Assembly (NCBI GenBank): GCA_903912445.1
Contig: CAIWHP010000042.1
Location: 1-64,000 of the forward strand
DNA: 64,000 bases
Origin: an uncultured Lentisphaerota bacterium
GTDB taxonomy: Bacteria; Verrucomicrobiota; Kiritimatiellia; CAIQIC01
Direction: 5' to 3'
This document shows positions 7,853-16,992 of this stretch, piece by piece. Numbering within the stretch: position 1 is the stretch's first letter; the number at the start of each line of letters is the position of its first letter. A program made the position numbers and the translations under genes. The notes beneath the pieces were generated by a model. That model was not told the DNA's origin and did not search any database. It was given only the letters and a program-made list of their open reading frames with translations.

Positions 7853-8884
7853 TTACTTCGCTTCGGGATACTTGATGTCGGCCTTGGACTTCAACGCGGC
7901 GATGTACTTCTGCACGACTTCGCCCTTGTTCTTGTTTTCAAGGTACTTGGCGATGTCGGCCTTCACTTCGTCGAACGACGGCGACTTGCCCGCGTTCTTG
8001 GAGAGCGTCTGGATGATGTGGTAGCCGAAGGGCGTCTCGACCAGCGGGCCGATCTCCTTGAGCGCCTGGGTGAACGCGGCGTTCTCGAACGCCGGCACCA
8101 TCTGGCCGCGCGGGAAGGTGTATTCGCCGCCGGTCTCCTTGCTGCCCGGGTCATCCGAATGTTCCTTGGCGAGCTTCGCGAAGTCCCCGCCGTTCTGGAG
8201 CTGCTTGCGCAGGCCCTCGGCCTTGTCCTTCGCCGCCGCCTTGGCCTTGTCGTCGGCACCCTGCTCGAACTTCACGAGCAGGTGGCGGGCGGTCACCGTC
8301 TCCGGCTGCGCGAAGCGCTCCTTGTTCTCGTCGAAGAACTTCTTGCTGTCCGCATCGGTCACCTTCGAGGTTCCGTCGGTTTCCTTTTCGATCAGCTTCT
8401 GGATCTTCATGCCGGTGGCAATTTCCTTCTCGAACTCCGCCTTGCTCAGGCCTTGCGCCTGGTAGGCCGCCTCGATCGTCTGGCCCGGCGGCAGCGGCAG
8501 TTCCTTGATCGCCTTCGCGATGTCGGCGTCCGAAACAGCGATCTTCGCCTTGTCGGCGGTTTGCAGCAGCAGCGTCTGCATCACCAGTTCATCCAGCACG
8601 CGGCCGCTGACCTGCGCGCGGAACATCCCCTGCTTTTCCGCCGGGATCCGCCCGCTGAGCATCTTCATGACCTTGTCCAGCCGCTCGTTCACGGCGGACT
8701 GGCGCAGCTCCACGCCATTGACGACCGCGACCACGGTGGCCGGCGGGACGTCCTTGAGGATCGGCAAGGCGGGCATGCTGGGCATGGTGGGCGGCACGGC
8801 TTCGGGTTTCTTCTCGTCGGCGGCGCGGGCGGTCAGGCCTGCCACGGCAATGGCGGCCACCAACACTGACAGACTCACGTGCAT
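7853..8884 (-). CDS. Exported parvulin-type peptidyl-prolyl isomerase (SurA/PrsA-like)
   Basis: The 343-residue protein begins with a signal peptide (hydrophobic stretch ending TARA, about residue 21). A SurA/PrsA-like chaperone region follows (about 50-190). The parvulin domain lies at about 195-305, with TARHLLVKFEQG, FAKLAKEHSDDPGSKETGG, FPRGQMVPAFENAAF and FGYHIIQTL. These are the standard rotamase motifs. Role: cis-trans isomerisation of prolyl bonds and folding of outer-membrane or periplasmic proteins. A strong terminator lies downstream. It diverges from the AraC gene across a 290-bp gap that holds one palindrome copy. Confidence 0.9.
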   Translation of the reverse strand: MHVSLSVLVAAIAVAGLTARAADEKKPEAVPPTMPSMPALPILKDVPPATVVAVVNGVELRQSAVNERLDKVMKMLSGRIPAEKQGMFRAQVSGRVLDELVMQTLLLQTADKAKIAVSDADIAKAIKELPLPPGQTIEAAYQAQGLSKAEFEKEIATGMKIQKLIEKETDGTSKVTDADSKKFFDENKERFAQPETVTARHLLVKFEQGADDKAKAAAKDKAEGLRKQLQNGGDFAKLAKEHSDDPGSKETGGEYTFPRGQMVPAFENAAFTQALKEIGPLVETPFGYHIIQTLSKNAGKSPSFDEVKADIAKYLENKNKGEVVQKYIAALKSKADIKYPEAK

Positions 8885-9017
8885 GTTTCGCTCCTGTTGG
8901 GTTGACTCCGCCGCGCGCAGGAACGGGCTTTATGCCCGCGGCCGGACGGCGAAAACGGCGCGCATGATGCCGACGCCCCCGCCCCAACGCAAGGCAAATC
9001 AGCCCACGCACGGCGTT

Positions 9018-9033
9018 TTCCAAGGGCCTGGAA
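9018..9033. repeat. Single TTCCAA-type palindrome in a divergent gap
   Basis: TTCCAAGGGCCTGGAA with flanking T and A lies between the divergent PPIase and AraC genes. A GC-drifted half-similar palindrome (CCCAGCCCTGGCTGAA) is centred about 33 bp further on, so this may be the remnant of an array. The remainder of the gap holds only the AraC promoter. Confidence 0.65.
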
Positions 9034-9136
9034 ACCCGCGCCGGCCGGCTGCCCAGCCCTGGCTGAACCCGGCGCCAGGCCGGCCTTGCACGGGCGGAAT
9101 ACGCCGGGTGAGCGCGCTGCCGGGAATGCAAAAGGA

Positions 9137-9165
9137 TTGCCGCGGCGCGGGCGGGCGGCTACGGT
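9137..9165 (+). promoter_or_regulatory. Promoter of the AraC-type gene, near-leaderless
   Basis: TTGCCG (9137-9142), a 17-bp spacer and TACGGT (9160-9165) end 9 nt before the ATG at 9175. There is no Shine-Dalgarno sequence in between. Confidence 0.45.
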
Positions 9166-9174
9166 GCCGCCACG

Positions 9175-10032
9175 ATGTGGACGCGGGCGACCAAAACCGA
9201 CACGGTGAGTTCGTGGCAGGAGTTCGAGCGCGACGACCTGCTGGCGACGCTGCACGTCCATGTCTTCTGCGCCTACCGCTCGCGCCTCGGTCCCGCTTGG
9301 TCGTGCCAGCGCTCCTGCGATTCGCGGTCGCGCCTCTATTTTGTCCACGGCGGCGCAGGCGAGCTGCGGCATCACGACGGCGTCTTCCGTTTGCGCCCCG
9401 GCGGCCTCTATCTGCTTCCCGCCGGCACACCGCACGATCACCGCTGCCAGCGCCGGCTTGATCTTTCGTGGTGCCACTTCGCGGCGACGCTGCACACGGG
9501 CCTCGATCTGTTTGCGCGGATGCAGGTGCCGTTCGAGCTGCGGCCCGCCGCCGCGGCACGTGTCCCGGACCTTTTCGCCGACCTGATCCGCCTCTATCAC
9601 GACGACTCGCTCGGCGCGGTGCTGCGCCGCTCCGGCCTGCTGCTGCAACTGCTCGCGCTGTTTTTGGAGCAGGCCGATATGGCCGCGTGGAACCGCTGGC
9701 ATACGCGCGCCGCCGCCTTCGCGCCCGCGCTCGCGGAGATCGAGCGGCGGCTGCACGAGCCGATCGCCATCGCCGAGCTGGCGCAACGCCTGCACCGGCA
9801 TCCCGCCACATTCACACGCGCCTTCAAGGCCGCGCTCGGCGTCGCGCCGCACCAATATCAGTTGCGGCGCCGCATCGAGGCCGCGCAGCTCGCGCTCGCG
9901 CAAGGCGATGACAAGCTGGAAACCATTGGCACCGGCCTCGGCTTCGGCGACGCGTTCCATTTCTCGCGCGTCTTCAAGAAGATCACCGGCCTCGCGCCCG
10001 CCCGCTACCGCGAGCTGATCCGCTCGCCGTGA
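9175..10032 (+). CDS. AraC-family transcriptional regulator with cupin sensor domain
   Basis: The 285-residue cytosolic DNA-binding protein has an N-terminal cupin/AraC-binding domain (about 20-160). This contains SRLYFVHGGAGEL and FRLRPGGLYLLPAGTPH, typical of a sugar-responsive jelly roll. The C-terminal double helix-turn-helix (about 190-285) reads LAQRLHRHPATFTRAFKAAL and GFGDAFHFSRVFKKITGLAPARYRE. It lies directly upstream of the fucosidase block on the same strand, so it is the natural candidate regulator of that block (inference from position only). Confidence 0.88.
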   Translation: MWTRATKTDTVSSWQEFERDDLLATLHVHVFCAYRSRLGPAWSCQRSCDSRSRLYFVHGGAGELRHHDGVFRLRPGGLYLLPAGTPHDHRCQRRLDLSWCHFAATLHTGLDLFARMQVPFELRPAAAARVPDLFADLIRLYHDDSLGAVLRRSGLLLQLLALFLEQADMAAWNRWHTRAAAFAPALAEIERRLHEPIAIAELAQRLHRHPATFTRAFKAALGVAPHQYQLRRRIEAAQLALAQGDDKLETIGTGLGFGDAFHFSRVFKKITGLAPARYRELIRSP

Positions 10033-10135
10033 GCGCGCGGTCATTTTCATCCATGCCGCCGCCCGCTCCGTGCATGGACAGCCACGCGCCGCTTTTCTAT
10101 GGTGGTAGCGTGCTGATCACAAAAGGAAGTGCGAC

Positions 10136-12736
10136 ATGAAAAAGTTGCTTGGCTGGGCCCTGGCGCTGGCGTGCACCGGCTGCATGTCGGCGCACGGGGT
10201 GCGCACCGGCGGGGAACGGGTCGCGGCTGGGTCCGGTACCGTGCCGGTGACGGACCGCGTGGACTGGCCGGCGTTCCTCGCCCGGCACGATCTCGTCTGG
10301 GAGACGTTGCCAACGAAGTTCGACTATGGCGCGTTCCTCGGCAATGGCCTGCTCGGTACGATGATATACCGCGACGGCGACAACCGGCTCCGGTTCGAGA
10401 TGGGCCGCGCCGATGTCACCGAACACCGGCGCGACAACAACCGTCTCCCCATCGGCGGCCTGGTACTCGAAACCGTCGGCAAAATTCAAGACGGCACGCT
10501 GCGGCTCGACCTGTGGAACGCCGAGGTGCGCGGCACCGTCACCACCGACAAGGGCACGCTCCGGTTCGACACCTACATCCATGCTGACCTGATGACGATG
10601 GTGCTCGATCTCGAAACCAGTGCCGGCGAACAGGGTGCCAGGTTTGCCTGGGAGCCCGGTCACGGTCAGGACAAGCGCAACCAACAGAAGTTCAAAGACC
10701 CACCCAACCCACCGGCCACGGCGGAGACGATTGATGGCCTGCCGGTGTGTGTTCAGCCCCGGTACGCGGGTGGCGAATTCGCCACGGCTTGGAAGGAACT
10801 CGCGACGCCGAGGAACCGCCGCGTCTATCTAAGCATCGCCGACTCGTTCCCCGGCAACTCGGCGCGGCGGGAGGTTGTCGCGACGGTCCTGCAGAGCGCA
10901 GCCGCAGACCCCCTCCTGCTCGTGACGCGTCACCGGGCGTGGTGGCACAAGTTGTACCCAAAGAGCTTCGTGTCAGTGCCCGATCCCAAGCTGGAGAGCT
11001 TCTACTGGATTCAGTTCTACAAGCTCGCCTCCGCGTCGCGGCCCGACCGGGTGCCGGTGGATTTGCTCGGACCGTGGTTCCGCGATACCGGTTGGCCGCG
11101 CATCTGGTGGAACCTGAACATCCAGACGCTCTACCTGCCGGTGTACACAGCCAACCAGCTCGAACTCGGCGAGTCGTTCGTCCGGTTTCTCGACACCAAG
11201 CGCGCCAACTTTGTCCGCAACGCAAAGGAAATTTACGGCTTCGACGATTGCGCGACCGTCCCACACACGACCGACTACGAGGGTCTGCGCGGCGATGGTT
11301 CGTGCGCGCCCGATCACTACATCAATCCCGGCGACTTTACCTGGGCGCTCCACAACTATTACCAGCACTACCGTTACTCGATGGACCACGCCCTCGTCAC
11401 GAACCAGACACAACACGCTTTCTATCCGCTGCTGCGCGGCAGCATCAACCTGTATCTACGCCTCCTGAAGAAAGGCGACGACGGCAAGCTGCACCTGCCG
11501 GTGTTGCACTCGCCCGAGTACGGCAATGCCGCCGACAACAACTACAACCTCGCGCTTCTGCGCTGGGGTTGTCAGGCCCTGATCGAGTTGAATCAACGCT
11601 ACCAGCTCAACGACCCGCTGCTGCCCAAGTGGCAGGAAACAATGGCCATCCTCGCACCATATCCCGTGGACGAAAACGGCCTGCGCATCGGCGCCGACAT
11701 GGCGTTCACCAAATCCCACCGGCACTGGTCGCACATCCTCATGGTGCATCCGCTCCACATCATGGACGCCAACGATCCTGCCCATCGTGATCTGCTCTAC
11801 AAATCCATCCACCACTGGCTCACCGTGGACGGCAGCCGCGGCGTCTATGGCTGGTCGAGGGCCGCCGCCGCGTCGCTCTACGCCGCGCTCGGCGACGGCG
11901 ACAACGCCCTCGCCAGCATCCACCAACACATGGCCGACAAACGATTCGTCCGCCCCAACACGATGTACATCGAAGGCAGCCCGGTCATCGAATGTTCCAT
12001 CGTCCTCGCCCGTTCGCTCCAAGACATGCTCCTCCAAAGCCACAGCAACCTCATCCGCGTTTTCCCCGCCGTCCCCGGCACATGGACCAACGCTGTCTTC
12101 CATAACCTCCGCGCCGAAGGCGCCTTCCTCGTCAGCGCCGAACGCAAAGCCGGCAAGACGCGATGGATCCGCATCAAAAGCCTCGCCGGCGAGCCGTGCC
12201 GGGTGTGGGTGGATGGGCAGGTGCAGGAACTGCGGCTGGCGAAGGGCGAAGAGACCCTGCTTGGCGACAGCCCCGGCGTTATCGCGCCCTTGCCGGTTGC
12301 CCCTGCCGACGCCAATCCGCACGGCCTGAAGAAAGCCAAAGTTGATACGGTCGCGCTCTCGAACGGCAAACCGGCAAAAGCATCGAGCGTCTGGAGCACC
12401 GCCCTCAACGCCGCGAAAGCGTTTGACGGCGACGAGGCCACGCGCTGGGGCGCCGCGCCCGGGTCGCGCAGCGGTTGGCTCGCAGTTGACCTCGGCACGC
12501 CCACTCCGGTCAACCGCGCCGTGATCAAGGAGCTCGGATTCCCCCGCACCCAGCAATTCGCCGTCGAGTACAAAGCCGGCGACGCATGGCAACCGTTGGT
12601 CACCGGCACCACCATTGCCGGCGCCAAGTCGTTCGACTTTCCAGCCGTCACCGCGCGCCACTTCCGCCTGAACATCCTCAAGGCCGGCGAAGTCCCGACC
12701 CTCGAGGAATTTCAACTGCTAAACACCACCAAGTGA
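10136..12736 (+). CDS. GH95-like alpha-L-fucosidase/galactosidase lipoprotein with F5/8 C domain
   Basis: The 866-residue protein has a signal sequence with a lipobox-like end (LACTGC; the -3 position is Cys, so lipidation is plausible but not certain). The N-terminal sandwich region includes LGNGLLGTMIYRDG and LPIGGLVLE, as in GH95. The (alpha/alpha)6 barrel region has LHSPEYGNA (candidate acid E461), the GH95-like HRHWSHILMVHPLHIMD and GVYGWSRAAAASLYAAL with EGSPVIE. A discoidin (F5/8 type C) carbohydrate-binding domain occupies about 739-866 (KAFDGDEATRWGA, GWLAVDLG, FRLNI). Ribosome-binding site AAAGGAAG. The next gene starts 10 nt downstream, so they form an operon. GH95 removes alpha-1,2-fucose or alpha-galactose; specificity is undetermined. 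Confidence 0.8.
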   Translation: MKKLLGWALALACTGCMSAHGVRTGGERVAAGSGTVPVTDRVDWPAFLARHDLVWETLPTKFDYGAFLGNGLLGTMIYRDGDNRLRFEMGRADVTEHRRDNNRLPIGGLVLETVGKIQDGTLRLDLWNAEVRGTVTTDKGTLRFDTYIHADLMTMVLDLETSAGEQGARFAWEPGHGQDKRNQQKFKDPPNPPATAETIDGLPVCVQPRYAGGEFATAWKELATPRNRRVYLSIADSFPGNSARREVVATVLQSAAADPLLLVTRHRAWWHKLYPKSFVSVPDPKLESFYWIQFYKLASASRPDRVPVDLLGPWFRDTGWPRIWWNLNIQTLYLPVYTANQLELGESFVRFLDTKRANFVRNAKEIYGFDDCATVPHTTDYEGLRGDGSCAPDHYINPGDFTWALHNYYQHYRYSMDHALVTNQTQHAFYPLLRGSINLYLRLLKKGDDGKLHLPVLHSPEYGNAADNNYNLALLRWGCQALIELNQRYQLNDPLLPKWQETMAILAPYPVDENGLRIGADMAFTKSHRHWSHILMVHPLHIMDANDPAHRDLLYKSIHHWLTVDGSRGVYGWSRAAAASLYAALGDGDNALASIHQHMADKRFVRPNTMYIEGSPVIECSIVLARSLQDMLLQSHSNLIRVFPAVPGTWTNAVFHNLRAEGAFLVSAERKAGKTRWIRIKSLAGEPCRVWVDGQVQELRLAKGEETLLGDSPGVIAPLPVAPADANPHGLKKAKVDTVALSNGKPAKASSVWSTALNAAKAFDGDEATRWGAAPGSRSGWLAVDLGTPTPVNRAVIKELGFPRTQQFAVEYKAGDAWQPLVTGTTIAGAKSFDFPAVTARHFRLNILKAGEVPTLEEFQLLNTTK

Positions 12737-12746
12737 TCGGAGAGAG

Positions 12747-15700
12747 ATGAAAACAAAAACACTCGCAACGCTTCTGTTGGCTCTCGCGTGCGCCGGCTGC
12801 ATCACGGGAGCGGTGCGCATCAGCGACGCGCGGGTGCAGGAGTTGCAAAACCAGCGCTTCGGCATGTTCATCTGCTGGAGCTTCTCGACGTTCTCCGGCA
12901 AGGAGTGGACGCCGGGCGTGACCAACATCAATTTCTTCCGCGCGACGGAGTGCGACACCGAGCAGTGGGCGCGCACCGCCAAGGAAGCGGGCATGGGCTA
13001 CATCCTGTTCCTGACGAAGCACCACGACGGCTTCTGCCTCTGGGATACCAAGACTACCGACCGCAAAGTCACCAAGGCGCCGCTGGGTTGCGACGTGCTC
13101 GCGGAGTTGAAGAAGTCCTGCGACAAGCACGGCATCAAGCTCGCGCTCTATTTTTCCGAGGGCGAGTGGCGCCAGCCAGGCGGACTGGACGATCCCGCCA
13201 CACCCGAGCCCAAGAAGAGGAATCAGGGCGGTACGAATGCGGAACTGAAGAAGGCGCAGCTTAAGGAACTGCTGACGCAATGCGGCCCGGTTGAATACAT
13301 CTGGTTCGACCATGCCGTGGGCGATGGCGGCTTGAGCCATGCCGAGACGGTGGCGTGGTGCAAGCAGTTCCAGCCCGGCTGCTTCATCGGCTTCAACCAC
13401 GGCGAGCAGGGCGAGGCCGATATCCGCCTCGGCGAGATGGGCCGGCCCGGTCCGCTCGGCGACCACAGCGCCGCCGGCCCGCACATGAAAAATCCGGCGG
13501 GAAAAAATTATCGCCTCGCCGAGTTCACCTATCCGATCCTGCCCAAGCACAAGGGCGGCGCGATGTGGTTCTACTCGCTGCCGGAGCACGATGGCCTCTG
13601 CATGAGCGCGGAGAAAATCTACGCGGACTATCTCGGCGCGAAAAAATTCGGCAACGTCTTCGCGCTCGATGTGGGCCCCGACTACCGCGGCCGCATCCGC
13701 GACATTGACGTGGTGACCCTGCGCAAGGTTGGCGAACTGATCCGCACCGGCGCGCCGCTGCCGGAGCCGATCCGCGCGTTCTGCGTGGACTTCAACTGGG
13801 GACCGGGCGGGCCGAACGGCTTCGCGCCGCCGGGGCTCTGGGCCGACGCCGATCCCGCGCAGCATGTGGCGTGGTACGCCGGGCTCGGCGCAAATGTGCT
13901 CCAGACGTTCGCCGTCTCGTGCAACGGCTACGCGTGGTACAAGGGCGGAAAAATTCCCGCGCAGCCCGGACTGAAAAGCGATTTCCTGCCCGAGGTCGTG
14001 AAGCTCGGTCACGCCAAGGGCATGCAGGTCATGGGCTATTTCTGCATCGCCGCCAACACACGCTGGGGCGCAGAGCATCCCGACTTGAGCTACGGCACGC
14101 CAAGCGCCTATCACATTCCTTTCACCGACGCGTATTTGGACTATCTCGCCGTCGCCATCGAGGAAGCTCTGGCCAAGAGCGGCATGGATGGCTTCATGGT
14201 GGACTGGCTGTGGAATCCCGCCGACAAGGTGCGCGCCGGCAAGTGGCTGAACGCAGAGAAAAAACTTTTCGAGCAGCTCACCGGCCAGCCGTTCCCCGGC
14301 GAGGACAAGCTGACGGCGGAGGCGAAGCTCGCCTACGAGCGGAAAGCGCTGGATCGCTGCTGGGAGCGGATCCGCTCGACGGCGAAGCGCGTGAAACCCG
14401 ACGGCATCATCTGGCTTTCGTGCAACAAGGTGTCCGATCCGACCATCGCCGGCTCGCCGCTGCTCAAGGAGCTTGACTGGATGATGGACGAGAGCGGCAC
14501 GCCGGACGCGATGCGCGCCGTCGCGCCGATGTTCGGCGCGAAGACGCGGCAACTGCTCTGCGTCGTCGGCTGGGGCGACCGGCACGACGCGCGGAAAATT
14601 GTTTCCGACGCCGCCAACGGCGACTTCGGCATCTACGGTTTCAGCCGCCCCGGCACCAATTCGCTGCCGCTGCCCATCGCGACCTACGCAACCCAGCCGC
14701 CCGACTCCTTCAGGGGCAATGACCGTAACATCGCCGTGCTCGCGCGGCTCTTCAACGGCCAGCCATTGCCGCCGCCCGCCAGCTCCGCTGTTTTGCCCGC
14801 GGGCATGAAGGTGCGCGCATCGAGCGAGTGGAACGCCGAATATTCTGCCGCTAAAGCCTGCGATGGCGATGAAAGCACGCGCTGGGGCGCGGCTCCGGAG
14901 TCGCGCGCGGGCTGGCTTGAGGTTGATCTCGGCGCAGAAAAAGAAATCAACCGCGCGCTGGTGATGGAACTTGGCCATCACCGGACCGAACAGTTCGCCA
15001 TCGAATGCAAGGCGGGGGCCGCATGGAAGCCGCTCGTCACGGGCACAACGATTGCCGGACGGCGCGTCTATGATTTTGCGCCGGAGAAGGCGCGCGTTTT
15101 CCGGCTGAACATCATCAAGGCGAGCGAAGTCCCGACCATCGAGGAATTCCAGTTGCTCGCGCCCGGCGCGAAACTGCCGGAGGCGCTGGAGAAGGCGAAG
15201 CAGGACGAAGCCAAGCGCGCCGCGCGGCTGCAGTGGTTCCACGAGGCGAAGTACGGTTTCTTCATCAACTGGGGGCTCTATTCCATCCCCGCCGGCGAGT
15301 GGAAGGGCCAGAAGATCGGCGGCATCGGCGAGTGGATCATGCACAACGCGCGCATCCCGGTGAAGGAATATGAGCAGCTCGCGCAGCAGTTCAATCCGGC
15401 GAAGTTCAACGCCGACGAGTGGGCGCAGCTCGCCGCCGACGCCGGCATGAAGTACGTCGTGTTCGACTGCAAGCACCACGACGGCTTCGCGCTCTATCGC
15501 TCCGCCGTCAGCAAATACAATTGCTTCGACGGCACGCCGTGGCATCGCGACCCGTTCAAGGAATTGCAGGCGGCGTGCGCCAGGCGCGGCCTGAAATTCT
15601 GCTTCTACTACTCGCAGGCGACCGACTGGCACGAGCCGAATGGCGCGAACAACAACTGGGACTTTCCGCCAAACCCACAGAAGGATTTCGACCAGTACTT

Positions 15701-16478
15701 CCGCGACAAATCCATGCCGCAGGTCCGCGAGCTGCTGACCAACTACGGGCCCATCGGCCTGATTTGGTTCGACGTGCCGACCTTGATGACGCCCGCGCGC
15801 TGCCAGCAGCTCGTGGATCTTGTCCGCACGCTCCAGCCGGATACGCTCATCAACAGCCGCCTCGGCCCCGGCGGGTTGCAGGATTATCAGTCGCGCGGCG
15901 ACAACGAAATTCCGCACACCGTCACGCCTGGCGCGTGGGAGACCGCCGCAACGATCAACGACACGTGGGGCTACAAGAAGGATGACCAGCGCTGGAAGAC
16001 GCCCGAGGACATCTGCTTCAAGCTCGTGGATATCGTCAGCAAGGGCGGAAACTACCTGCTCAACGTCGGCCCCGATGGCGAGGGCGCGATTCCGCAGCCG
16101 AGCCAGGACATCCTCCGCACGGTCGGCGCGTGGCTCAAGCGCAACGGCGACGCGATCTACGGCGCGGGCCGCACGCCGTTCGGCGACGAGCTCGGCAGCT
16201 ACGACCCCGCGAAAAAGGACAAGAAAGGCCGCCCCGCCTTCAACGCCAAGACCGACTGGCGCTGCACCACCAAGCCTGGAAAACTTTTCATCCACTTCTT
16301 CAAATGGCCCGCCGGGAAATTCGAACTCGCCGGCGTGAAAGAGAAAATCGCGCAGGTCTCGTTGCTCGCCACACACCAGCCGCTGCCCTTCACACAGGAC
16401 GGCGAAAAGGTCAGCGTGACGCTCCCAGAAAAAGCCCTCGATGCGCTGGCGACCGTGCTGTGCCTGGAAACAAAATGA
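12747..16478 (+). CDS. Four-module exported enzyme: GH29, TIM barrel, F5/8 C, GH29
   Basis: The 1243-residue protein has a signal peptide with lipobox-like LACAGC. Module 1 (about 25-335) is GH29-like: FGMFICWSFSTFSG, LTKHHDGFCLW and YIWFDHAVGD with candidate nucleophile D188. Module 2 (about 340-665) is a second barrel-like domain that I do not assign to a family (VDFNWGPGG, GMDGFMVDWLWNP with acidic D near 485). Module 3 (about 687-806) is an F5/8 type C domain closely similar to that of the preceding gene. Module 4 (about 810-1243) is a complete GH29: WGLYSIPAGEW, CKHHDGFALY and GLIWFDVPTL with candidate nucleophile D1009. Typical GH29 enzymes are 450-650 residues with one catalytic domain. 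Ribosome-binding site GGAGAG. Terminal fucose release is the family role; the combined substrate is unknown. Confidence 0.85.
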   Translation: MKTKTLATLLLALACAGCITGAVRISDARVQELQNQRFGMFICWSFSTFSGKEWTPGVTNINFFRATECDTEQWARTAKEAGMGYILFLTKHHDGFCLWDTKTTDRKVTKAPLGCDVLAELKKSCDKHGIKLALYFSEGEWRQPGGLDDPATPEPKKRNQGGTNAELKKAQLKELLTQCGPVEYIWFDHAVGDGGLSHAETVAWCKQFQPGCFIGFNHGEQGEADIRLGEMGRPGPLGDHSAAGPHMKNPAGKNYRLAEFTYPILPKHKGGAMWFYSLPEHDGLCMSAEKIYADYLGAKKFGNVFALDVGPDYRGRIRDIDVVTLRKVGELIRTGAPLPEPIRAFCVDFNWGPGGPNGFAPPGLWADADPAQHVAWYAGLGANVLQTFAVSCNGYAWYKGGKIPAQPGLKSDFLPEVVKLGHAKGMQVMGYFCIAANTRWGAEHPDLSYGTPSAYHIPFTDAYLDYLAVAIEEALAKSGMDGFMVDWLWNPADKVRAGKWLNAEKKLFEQLTGQPFPGEDKLTAEAKLAYERKALDRCWERIRSTAKRVKPDGIIWLSCNKVSDPTIAGSPLLKELDWMMDESGTPDAMRAVAPMFGAKTRQLLCVVGWGDRHDARKIVSDAANGDFGIYGFSRPGTNSLPLPIATYATQPPDSFRGNDRNIAVLARLFNGQPLPPPASSAVLPAGMKVRASSEWNAEYSAAKACDGDESTRWGAAPESRAGWLEVDLGAEKEINRALVMELGHHRTEQFAIECKAGAAWKPLVTGTTIAGRRVYDFAPEKARVFRLNIIKASEVPTIEEFQLLAPGAKLPEALEKAKQDEAKRAARLQWFHEAKYGFFINWGLYSIPAGEWKGQKIGGIGEWIMHNARIPVKEYEQLAQQFNPAKFNADEWAQLAADAGMKYVVFDCKHHDGFALYRSAVSKYNCFDGTPWHRDPFKELQAACARRGLKFCFYYSQATDWHEPNGANNNWDFPPNPQKDFDQYFRDKSMPQVRELLTNYGPIGLIWFDVPTLMTPARCQQLVDLVRTLQPDTLINSRLGPGGLQDYQSRGDNEIPHTVTPGAWETAATINDTWGYKKDDQRWKTPEDICFKLVDIVSKGGNYLLNVGPDGEGAIPQPSQDILRTVGAWLKRNGDAIYGAGRTPFGDELGSYDPAKKDKKGRPAFNAKTDWRCTTKPGKLFIHFFKWPAGKFELAGVKEKIAQVSLLATHQPLPFTQDGEKVSVTLPEKALDALATVLCLETK

Positions 16479-16495
16479 ACCGGTGCGCGCAACTT

Positions 16496-16574
16496 TTCCA
16501 ACCATTGGAAACGGAAACAGCCGGGTTTTCCAAACCTTGGGAAAAGCCACGGAGGAGTTTCCCAAGGTTTGGAA
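16496..16574. repeat. Phased array of three TTCCAA palindromes
   Basis: Copies lie at 16496-16510 (TTCCAACCATTGGAA), 16528-16543 (TTCCAAACCTTGGGAA) and 16559-16574 (TTCCCAAGGTTTGGAA). Centres are about 32 and 31.5 bp apart. The array starts 18 nt after the stop of the GH29 fusion, in a 514-bp gap. Confidence 0.9.
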
Positions 16575-16669
16575 ATTGCGCCAAAAACGAAGGAAGAGTG
16601 TGTTTGACGAACAGTGGCGCGCATACTTCACAGTTGCTAAGCGGTGAAACCGATGAGCCCCGCGCAGGC

Positions 16670-16801
16670 ACTAGCTGGGAGCGGCGGCATTCCTGCCGCC
16701 GCAGAGGAACCGGCAGGCGAGGGCGTTGCATCCGGTGCTGTGGCTACGGCATGGCGGCCCCACTATGCAGGGCGGTGAGGACACCGCCCCTCCCAGCTAG
16801 T
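16670..16801. repeat. 132-bp inverted-repeat element with two internal hairpins
   Basis: Terminal inverted repeats ACTAGCTGGGAG (16670-16681) and CTCCCAGCTAGT (16790-16801) are perfect over 12 bp. Inside are two perfect hairpins: GCGGCGGCA-TTCC-TGCCGCCGC (16681-16702) and GGGCGGTG-AGGA-CACCGCCC (16770-16789). It encodes nothing. The second hairpin recurs at 43798-43819. It resembles a MITE or composite REP element. The rest of the gap (16802-16992) shows only a small GCCTGC/GCAGGC hairpin and the ribosome-binding site of the next gene. Confidence 0.75.
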
Positions 16802-16992
16802 CAGACAGCCTCACCCTATTCTCAGAGCAATATCAAATTCTGGAGAGCTGGATCTCCCGCCCACAAAGCCATTCACATTCGGAACGCTAGGGCACGGCAT
16901 CGGCCTGCGGGGCAGGCCTCAAGCGGGCAGAATTTTGGCGCGGATTGCAGGTGCGCTGCCCCGCAGCGCGATGCGTTTATAGAGGAGAAAGC

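Noticed and set aside
12678-16631. A 1317-codon open frame on the - strand opposite the GH29 fusion
   Set aside because: It is antisense to a gene with clear catalytic motifs. Its translation is Arg/Ala/Val-rich without family motifs, as expected for the opposite strand of GC-rich coding DNA.
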